A stretch of DNA of 11,473 nt from Thalassiosira profunda. Lineage: Eukaryota; Bacillariophyta; Thalassiosirophyceae; Thalassiosirales; Thalassiosiraceae. Below, piece by piece: positions 5,767 to 11,473 of the stretch; the first letter of the stretch is position 1; every line of letters starts with the position of its first letter. A program made the translations under genes and the position numbers. The DNA is taken from positions 1 through 11,473 of the forward strand of contig JALLAP010000654.1 in the NCBI GenBank assembly GCA_036939355.1, in the 5' to 3' direction. Below the pieces are notes generated by a model that was not told the DNA's origin, did no database searches, and saw only the letters and a program-made list of their open reading frames with translations.

Positions 5767-7053
5767 ATGGCCGCATCACCCCCCTCCGACGACCCTCCCG
5801 CCGCGGGGCCGCGGCGGCATCCTCGCACCTGGCTCGCCGACCTCCTGGCCTCCCACGCCGACCAATATCCCCGCGTTCCCTCCTCCCTCCGCACCACCCC
5901 CTTGGTGGTGGCCCCGATGGTCGACGCGTCCGACCTCCCGTACCGCCTCCTCGCCCGCAAATACGGGAGCAATCTGTGCTTCACGCCCATGATCCACGCG
6001 CGCATGTTCACCGAGCGGCCGGGATATCGAAAGAAATTCTGGAAGTACCACGGCATGCCCGCGGAGGATCGGCCGCTGATTGCGCAATTCTGCGGGCACG
6101 ACAAGGACGTGTTATTGAAAGCGATGAAATTGGTGGAAAATCAGGTCGACGGGGTGGACGTCAACTGCGGGTGTCCCCAGGGCATCGCGAAACGGGGGCG
6201 GTACGGCGCCTACCTGATGGAGGAGGAGGGAGGCGATAGGATAGTGGGCATTGTGAAGCACCTCGCAGCGAATTTGGACGTGCCCGTGAGCGTCAAGCTG
6301 CGCATCCTCCCCAGCGGCATCGAGGACTCGTTGATTTTATATAAGAGGCTGGTGGACGCCGGCGCGGCGATGCTAACAATTCACGGGAGGACGCGGCTGC
6401 AGAAGCAGAACCTGACAGGAGAGGCCGATTGGGACGCAATACGGAGGGTGGTGGAATTGGTCGGCGAGCGAGTGCCGGTATTGGCGAACGGGAGCATTTC
6501 GAACATGGACGACGTCAAACGGTGCCTCGAAGCGACGGGCGCCGATGGCATCATGTCCTCCGAGGCGATATTGGAATACCCGCCGCTGTTCACTGATACC
6601 AATGTGGAATCCACAAACTGCAAACGCACTGGGCCGGGACGGTTGCAAATCGCCGAGGAGTATATAGAACTCTGCAAAGAGTACATGCCCAACGAAGGAG
6701 GACAGGGCAGCGGCTTCAAGTGCATCCGCGCCCACTTGCACCGCTTCCTCCACGCCGACTTGCAAAAGCACACGCAGGTCCGCGACGCGGTCGTGAAAGC
6801 ATTCGATATGGCTGCCATGGAGAATGTCATCGCAATGGTGCGCGACATATACGAACGGGAAGGACACGTCGTGGAAGAGGAGCAATTGTCGTGGTACGTG
6901 CGGCACCGAAGGGAGTGGGACGAAGATGCGACGGACAGTGGATTCGTGGAGGAGAAGAAGGCGGCCACGGCGCAGGAGGAGGAAGAGGAAGAGGAGGAGG
7001 GATGTCCGTGCGACGTGTTTGGGGAGGTGTGTGCGGACGATGGCGATTACTGA
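5767..7053 (+). CDS. tRNA-dihydrouridine synthase, Dus1 type
   Basis: 428 residues, one exon. The enzyme uses FMN and NAD(P)H to reduce uridine in the D loop of tRNA. The sequence is closest to the eukaryotic Dus1 group (U16/U17). It shows the FMN-barrel start VVAPMVDASDLPYRLLARKYG (47-67), CFTPMIHARMF (71-81), DRPLIAQFCG (101-110), the active-site region DGVDVNCGCPQGIAKRGRYGA (128-148, catalytic Cys136), VSVKLRI (174-180), LTIHGRT (203-209) and VLANGSISNMDDV (238-250) for phosphate binding. The C-terminal helical domain follows (about 290-380). The end is unusual: a run of nine Glu (404-411 and neighbours), then CPCDVFGEVCADDGDY. The ATG at 5767 lies in a perfect GCCACCATGG context. An in-frame ATG at 5608 would add 53 residues but lies in the divergent promoter and has little support. 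It converges on the EHD gene, with 66 bp between the stops. Confidence 0.93.
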   Translation: MAASPPSDDPPAAGPRRHPRTWLADLLASHADQYPRVPSSLRTTPLVVAPMVDASDLPYRLLARKYGSNLCFTPMIHARMFTERPGYRKKFWKYHGMPAEDRPLIAQFCGHDKDVLLKAMKLVENQVDGVDVNCGCPQGIAKRGRYGAYLMEEEGGDRIVGIVKHLAANLDVPVSVKLRILPSGIEDSLILYKRLVDAGAAMLTIHGRTRLQKQNLTGEADWDAIRRVVELVGERVPVLANGSISNMDDVKRCLEATGADGIMSSEAILEYPPLFTDTNVESTNCKRTGPGRLQIAEEYIELCKEYMPNEGGQGSGFKCIRAHLHRFLHADLQKHTQVRDAVVKAFDMAAMENVIAMVRDIYEREGHVVEEEQLSWYVRHRREWDEDATDSGFVEEKKAATAQEEEEEEEEGCPCDVFGEVCADDGDY

Positions 7054-7119
7054 AGAAGAATGTATGCTTGAGTTTAACGGGCCACTACTGCCGAGCACCA
7101 AATCCTATGTAAAGCTCTC

Positions 7120-9158
7120 CTACAATTCATCCTTCGACTCAGAAGATTCTGTGGGGGCCGGACCGCTGTTGGTGGACGCCACGCCCGACAGCGTTGGCAG
7201 CGATGACAGAGGCGACGCGCCCTCAGGCGTGGGTGCCTGAGCAGAAGACGCCGATACGCTGCGCTTCCTGCGGACCCGCGACAGTCGGGGGTCGTCCAGC
7301 GCGGCGAGGATCAACTTTTGGTACCCATCGCGAAGCTCAGGCCAGGAGTGGGCCACGCTGGAAAACATGCAATAGTAACCACCCTCGGCAGCCGATAGCA
7401 ACAGGACGCAGAAAAGGAGAACCTTTCCGAGCAAGCCCAGGATCATTGGAGCAGAGCTCGATGCTTTTGAAGCAATCTCAGTAGAAACCTTCTTCTCCTC
7501 TTCGTCTTGCTCAATCTCCACAGGGGCAGCTTCGTTGTTTTCTTTCGACAATTCCACCGAGCGCCTCCTCTTCCCCAGTCTCGCCTCGTTGGCGACAATC
7601 TCGGCATCTCTCACAATTTCAGGGATGTCTTTGTCGATCATCTGGTCCAACCGGCAGATCAAGGCTTTGTCGATTGGCGGGAACACCGCAAAGTCTGAAA
7701 AGTTGAGAAGGCACTTCCGAAACTCATCACAGTCTGGCATGTCTCCCTTCGACAGATCAAACTCCACCCGGACGTTGTCCAAGATCGATTCCAGCTCGTT
7801 CAATATGCGTTGCCGGGACTGATCCTTCCCAAACCAAAGCGGCGTCATTCTTCGCAGCGTGCCAAGGATGCACACATGCACCTTCACAAGCCTTATTCTG
7901 GAAACCATCTGGTTGACCTTCCGCTCGGCCGCGCACCGAGGCAGATCAACCAGTTCCTTCACGAGCAGCCGCTCGTCCTGCGAGAACATCTTTGTAAAGT
8001 CGTCGTTCTGCAGAGGCGCGTTCCAATAGGATCCCGTATACACCCGCACCACCTCCGGAGAGTGAAAAATCTTGCCCATGCTCCACATCAAGCTGCCGTA
8101 GACCCGCACGAGCTGTTCTCTCGTGACGCAATCGGCCTTATTCAATACGCAGCGGATCTTATCACTATTGTGCTGCGAGATGGTGTCAATGACGCTTTTG
8201 AATTCATCAGAGATGTCAAGTTTGTGAGCGTCGAACAGCAAAAGGATGAGATCGGACCGGTCCGCAAACCATTTAGCGACCGACCCAAAGTCGTAGGCGC
8301 GGTTGACGCGTTGCTTTTCCCCCGATAGCACGCCCGGAGTGTCGACAAAGCTGATCTTTTTCAATAGTGGCGAATGGCACGCACTGCCGACGAAGTGGTT
8401 GAGGAACGCCGATCCGAATTGCGACAGGGATGAGAAAGGGAGGTTGGGAGTCACTGTGAGGGTGTTGCCCTTCACCAGCCGGCCGGAGGCGCGGATGTCG
8501 TCCGTGATGACGGATCGACGCGCGGAGGCATCGTCGTCGTGGCGGAGGCCCGCCTTCACCATCTGACTGTCCGATTTTGCGCCGCTTTCTCCGCCGTGGT
8601 AGAGGGCCATGAACTTGTCCGTGGTTGGCTCCGGTCCAATGTGCATCCCCGGGAAGTCCTCGCCCAACAAATGATTGAGAAACGTCGTCTGAGAAGATAA
8701 AGAAGCGATGAGCACAAGATGTGAGCTAATATTTGCAAATGATCATGCAGAGAATAATTGCCAGACCAGCTGCTGATTGCAATAGTAACTCTCACCTTTC
8801 CGGTGGAATACTGCCCGATCAGAAGCACCATCGGCGCGGCATCAAATTCGCTGTCCTTGATCTCTCCGTCAGACGGTAGCTGAAAATTGTGATGGAGGTG
8901 ATATCGCCTCTCCGTGGTGGCGACGTGACGGTACAGCTCTTTCAGCTTGCCGACGGTGTACTTTGACGCCTCGTCATCGGCATCGTTGTTGTCGTTGGTG
9001 GTGGTAGCGTCCTCCCCGGCGGAGCCCTGGGCAAGAGAGGACACATCACACGCCCCATCAACTTCATTGGTTGGTTCCTCCTCCGAGACGGTGGCGCCGA
9101 CCCTCTCGGCGGAGAGGGACGAATCCGACGCCGATGCCGTGGACGACCGCGTGGACAT
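7120..9158 (-). CDS. EHD-family dynamin-like GTPase with C-terminal membrane segment and KDEL, two exons
   Basis: Exons 9158-8796 and 8688-7120 (minus strand) encode 643 residues. EHD proteins are ATP-binding, dynamin-like membrane-remodelling enzymes. An acidic disordered start (1-65) precedes the EHD N-terminal helix (YTVGKLKELYRHV, 67-79). The nucleotide domain shows VLLIGQYSTGKTT (111-123), IGPEPTTDKF (138-147), VDTPGVLSGEKQR (236-248), FDAHKLDISDEF (273-284) and LNKAD (303-307), then the helical part with MWSMGKI and RVYTGSYW. The usual C-terminal EH domain is missing. Instead come a basic patch (KRRR, 494-497), an acidic stretch, a hydrophobic segment (about 535-556), a Ser/Pro-rich tail and a terminal SKDEL. 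If the segment spans the membrane, the tail and KDEL would face the ER lumen (inference). An extra stretch at about 155-193 interrupts the region after EPTT. The start at 9158 has A at -3; the in-frame ATG at 9320 adds only low-complexity sequence. Confidence 0.9.
8689..8795 (-). other. Spliceosomal intron of the EHD gene (107 bp, phase 0)
   Basis: On the minus strand the donor is GTGAGA after base 8796 and the acceptor CTTCTCAG ends at 8689. Splicing joins GQYSTGK to TTFLNHLLG and completes the Walker A motif, which neither exon contains whole. Confidence 0.92.
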
Positions 9159-9371
9159 CCTTGATGGGCGGGGGGTGCGTGAGGATGGGCAGGGGCGCGG
9201 GCGGGGGGGTTGGGGAGCAACAGCAACGACAACGAGCGCAACGGATTTTTGTGAGGGCGCGGGCGGCGGGGGAGAGGCGGAGGGACGGATGGAAACGACA
9301 ACCTCTCTTCCATCCACCACACACGTGGAACCTCCCGGGCTGGTGAAGCCACTTTTTCAAAGCACATCAAC
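9159..9371. promoter_or_regulatory. Divergent promoter region between EHD and GrpE, with G-quadruplex pattern
   Basis: 213 bp between the start codons. G runs at 9187-9189, 9192-9195, 9199-9201, 9203-9209 and 9212-9215 on the plus strand fit the G-quadruplex rule with loops of 1-3 bases. On the EHD side the leader is therefore C-rich. The GrpE-proximal half is less biased and carries a CACGTG hexamer (9322-9327), a G-box core, about 45 bp before the GrpE start. Confidence 0.4.
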
Positions 9372-10220
9372 ATGATCGTCCGCCGGCTGCTCCTCCTCTC
9401 CTCCGTCACGTCGACGTCCATCGATGCCTTCGTGGCCCCTCCCTCCGTCGGCGTCGGCACTCCGGCGGCGGCAGCTCGGCATCCGTCGCCCCTCCACGCA
9501 GACGCCGCCGAGGGCGATGCCGCGGCCCCCGAGGGCGAGGGGAAGGAACACGTCGACGACGCCGGACTCCTCCCGTCGGAAGAAGCGGCCGACATCCTTA
9601 ATTCGCCGGCATTTTTGAAGCGCAAGGTCGACGTTTTGGAGTCCGACATTGCCGCGATGGAGAAGGAGATCGAGGAGGCGAACGCTGTTTATGAGGCGGG
9701 GAAGGCGGAGTGGGGGGACAAGTTCGACATGCTGAACAAGGAGGTGAGTTGATGGTATTTGCATCCCTTAATTCGACAGCGTTACAAGGGGCATGCATTG
9801 CTCACTTTTTTCCATATGATATGTGCGAAAAATTGACAGTCGCAATCGATGCAAGACCGATTGGCCAAGCAGGGCGCCGCGGGCACCGAAACGGCCACCG
9901 TCGAAGTCGCCCAGCAGATCCTTAACGTCCTCGACAACTACGACCGTGCATTCCAGGCCGTCGACGCCGCGACGAACGAGGAGGTGGAGATCGTCGACGC
10001 GTACAAACAAACGTACGACATGATCTTGGACGCGTTCGCGGAATTGAACGTCACGAAGGTGGAGACGGTGGGGGTCGAATTCGATTACGAGAACCACCAG
10101 GCCCTGATGCAGATGCCGAGCGACGAGTACGAGGAGGGGATCGTGTGCCAGGAGTTTGCGATGGGGTGGCGGTGCGGGGAAACGCTGATCCGGCCCGCGA
10201 TGGTGGCGGTGGCCGCTTGA
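9372..10220 (+). CDS. grpE: Plastid GrpE, nucleotide exchange factor for Hsp70 (DnaK), two exons
   Basis: Exons 9372-9743 and 9840-10220 encode 250 residues. GrpE drives ADP release from Hsp70, here probably the stromal DnaK, to allow cycles of folding and import. The start MIVRRLLLLSSVTSTSIDAFVAP has basic residues, a hydrophobic run and an IDA|FVAP cleavage site, the ASAF-type signal for a complex plastid. Residues 30-75 are an acidic Ala/Glu/Gly-rich linker. A long helix with coiled-coil spacing follows (about 80-135). The four-helix part has VAQQILNVLDNYDRAF (147-162), and the beta-wing signature runs from FDYENHQALMQM (205-216) to GWRCGETLIRPAMVAV (233-248), close to the family signature of GrpE. 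The length suits an organellar GrpE. The gene is divergent from EHD and converges on the lipocalin-like gene, with 171 bp between the stops. Confidence 0.93.
9744..9839 (+). other. Spliceosomal intron of GrpE (96 bp, phase 0)
   Basis: The donor GTGAGT follows exon base 9743 and the acceptor TTGACAG ends at 9839. The length is a multiple of three, but the third intron codon is TGA, so retention would truncate the protein inside the coiled coil. Splicing joins NKE to SQSMQDRLAKQ and continues the helix. Confidence 0.9.
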
Positions 10221-10391
10221 GATTGCGGGGAAGGAAGGTAGAGACTGGTTTGTTTGAGATAGCAATTGCAATTTATCGGCAGCCAAAGAAACACTGATTG
10301 AGGCAGTACGATAAGTCGATTAGAGTTATCGACAGAATCGGCAAGCAGCGCGAAGCGAGATTCCCCCCTCTGCTCAAATTGTACATCGACG

Positions 10392-11345
10392 TCATTCGAC
10401 CCGTGAGAACCGCCAAATGACGTTGCCATACTCGCGCTTTGTGTCTTCGGGGCTGGGCAAAAAGGACGAATCGCAGACCAACACGTCCACGCTTTCCAAA
10501 TACCGCACCGTCTCAAAGATCCCGCCCTGTACGTTGGGCTTGCCTCGCAGTATCGATTTGTGCCTCGTCCCATTCACCGCCCAAAAGGATTCCACCTCGA
10601 CCAAATCTTTGTCTGGATCCACGATTTCGCTGTACACCGGCTTCGACGCCAAGGACGCCACGAGCGTACGGTTCCAGTCTCCAATGGGATTGGTTGCCAC
10701 AATTTCGAGAGATTCCCCGCCGTTCAGTTGTCGGATCTTTTCCTTTTGGAACTGAATGCCGTTCACGACCGCCTTTCGGAACAGGAATGATTGGCCGCAC
10801 TTGACGAGGTAAGCGTCGTATTCGGACTGGAACTGCGAGGATACGATTGGTTTCCAGGTGCCCGATAAATCTACATCGCCGGCAGCCGTGATTGTTCGAT
10901 TGTTTGGGCTTGTTTCTTCGTTCATCGCCGGTGCATCCATCTCTTCCACAGTTGTCGAATCCATTGTTGCGTCGTCCGATAACGACGCCTCTTTGTCCGT
11001 GTCAACCCCATCAATACCAACATCTCCAGTCTCTGCCGATACTAATGCATCCTTTGAACGTCCACTTTGGAAGGGAGACAGTAGGCGTCTGCCCACGCGC
11101 TTTAACCAACTCTTGAAGCGTTTTCGTTTGGACTGCCGAGCCGGTCGCACGTCATCCCCCTCGCTCATAGCCAATGCTTGGCCGGGCGCGAGCTTGGCGC
11201 CAACTTGTTGAGCGCATGGACATCTGATGTGATTTGCAACATCAAACGCCCTGACCGGCCGCACGTCGCGGACTGTGGGGACAAAGCCAAACGTGCGGCA
11301 CAGTAGCGATGCCGCGAGGAGGATATGGACGAGATGTGCATTCAT
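10392..11345 (-). CDS. Predicted plastid protein with lipocalin-like C-terminal domain
   Basis: 317 residues, one exon. The ATG at 11345 starts a signal peptide (HLVHILLAASLLC) ending TFG|FVP, an ASAF-type plastid site, followed by an Arg-rich transit-like stretch. Residues 71-92 are strongly basic with spaced hydrophobics (KRKRFKSWLKRVGRRLLSPF) and could form an amphipathic membrane- or nucleic-acid-binding helix. An acidic Ser/Thr/Asp-rich linker follows (about 100-155). From 158 the pattern DLSGTWKPI resembles the GxW strand that opens lipocalin/calycin barrels. It is followed by alternating beta-like segments (FLFRKAVVNGIQFQKEKI, SLEIVATNP, WNRTLVAS, VEVESFWAVNGTRHKSILRG, GGIFETVRYL, DVLVCDSSFLP, NVIWRFSRVE), the layout of an eight- to ten-stranded barrel. 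Small-ligand binding, for example lipid or pigment, is inference. An upstream in-frame ATG at 11441 would add a non-targeting leader and is not preferred. Confidence 0.75.
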   Translation of the reverse strand: MNAHLVHILLAASLLCRTFGFVPTVRDVRPVRAFDVANHIRCPCAQQVGAKLAPGQALAMSEGDDVRPARQSKRKRFKSWLKRVGRRLLSPFQSGRSKDALVSAETGDVGIDGVDTDKEASLSDDATMDSTTVEEMDAPAMNEETSPNNRTITAAGDVDLSGTWKPIVSSQFQSEYDAYLVKCGQSFLFRKAVVNGIQFQKEKIRQLNGGESLEIVATNPIGDWNRTLVASLASKPVYSEIVDPDKDLVEVESFWAVNGTRHKSILRGKPNVQGGIFETVRYLESVDVLVCDSSFLPSPEDTKREYGNVIWRFSRVE

Positions 11346-11385
11346 CTTCGGGCGGAGCGGGTAGGGGGCGCTGGTAGGCGCTCGC

Positions 11386-11408
11386 GCTCTCCGGGGGAGA
11401 GGGAGAGC
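11386..11408 (-). promoter_or_regulatory. Small hairpin in the leader of the lipocalin-like gene
   Basis: GCTCTCC (11386-11392) and GGAGAGC (11402-11408) form a 7-bp stem with a 9-base purine loop (plus-strand view), about 40 bp upstream of the ATG. It is inside the likely 5' leader; effect unknown. Confidence 0.3.
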
Positions 11409-11462
11409 TGTTGAGGAGCACCAAGGGCGGGCGCCTAACAAAACAGAATCTGACTAATAAAC

Positions 11463-11470
11463 TCTTTATA
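11463..11470 (-). promoter_or_regulatory. TATA box candidate for the lipocalin-like gene
   Basis: On the minus strand this reads TATAAAGA, a strong TATA match, 118 bp upstream of the ATG at 11345, at the window edge. Downstream sequence becomes C-rich, as in other leaders of this window. Confidence 0.45.
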
Positions 11471-11473
11471 CTA

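Noticed and set aside
6373..7101. A 242-residue open frame on the minus strand opposite the DUS gene
   Set aside because: It is antisense to a strongly supported enzyme. Its Leu/Arg/His-rich composition mirrors the GAG/GAA and barrel codons of DUS, and no motif is seen.
7810..8328. A 172-residue open frame on the plus strand opposite the EHD gene
   Set aside because: It is antisense to the conserved EHD nucleotide domain and shows no independent motif.
9159..9320. N-terminal extension of the EHD protein from an ATG at 9320
   Set aside because: The added residues are Pro/Arg/Val low-complexity sequence translated from the C-rich leader. They include a Val-rich run that could be mistaken for a signal peptide, but with no clear cleavage site.
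9768..10286. A 172-residue open frame on the minus strand opposite GrpE exon 2
   Set aside because: It covers the GrpE intron and beta-wing antisense, and its His/Leu/Arg-rich translation is typical of a shadow.
10309..10333. Short overlapping inverted repeats after GrpE (CGATAA/TTATCG and GTCGAT/ATCGAC)
   Set aside because: Arms of only 6 bp, mutually exclusive and in a convergent gap. A terminator or regulatory call is not supported beyond chance.
1..11473. CRISPR array, insertion sequence, transposon ends or viral gene
   Set aside because: No regularly spaced repeats, transposase, integrase or capsid motifs were found on either strand. The only direct repeats are the short ones listed.

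Overview
The window looks like a compact nuclear fragment of an alga with a red-lineage secondary plastid, most likely a photosynthetic stramenopile (ochrophyte). Four of the eight protein genes begin with a short signal peptide ending at a small residue followed by Phe and then a transit-like stretch (ASHA|FCP, AAS|FSV, IDA|FVAP, TFG|FVP). This is the 'ASAFAP'-type bipartite plastid presequence of such algae. Three genes each carry one short spliceosomal intron (96-107 bp) with GTGAGT or GTGAGA donors and AG acceptors. The rest read as single exons. I cannot name the species.

Layout. 2-331 (+) is the 3' end of an unrecognised gene, followed by a duplicated 28-bp segment and a small cloverleaf-like inverted-repeat element. 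683-1102 (+) encodes a small predicted plastid protein whose core repeats the N-terminal extension of its neighbour. 1618-2899 (+) is the plastid ferredoxin-NADP+ reductase (FNR, petH), two exons. 3008-5521 (-) is an 837-residue nuclease in which a Mut7-C RNase/zinc-ribbon domain lies inside a CCR4-like endonuclease/exonuclease/phosphatase (EEP) domain. 5767-7053 (+) is a Dus1-type tRNA-dihydrouridine synthase. 7120-9158 (-) is an EHD-family dynamin-like GTPase, two exons, without an EH domain but with a C-terminal membrane segment and a terminal KDEL. 9372-10220 (+) is a plastid GrpE, two exons. 10392-11345 (-) is a predicted plastid protein with a lipocalin-like C-terminal domain.

The genes are packed tightly. 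FNR/EEP, DUS/EHD and GrpE/lipocalin converge with 66-171 bp between stop codons. EEP/DUS and EHD/GrpE diverge with 245 and 213 bp between start codons, so each pair may share a two-way promoter. Themes are plastid electron transfer (FNR and its N-module paralogue), plastid protein folding (GrpE), RNA metabolism (the nested nuclease and DUS) and membrane remodelling at the ER or the ER-continuous outer plastid membrane (EHD-KDEL). Nothing suggests a mobile element, CRISPR array or virus.

The three observations most worth pursuing are the stand-alone copy of the FNR N-terminal module beside FNR, the nested EEP/Mut7-C nuclease, and the KDEL-tailed, EH-less EHD GTPase.
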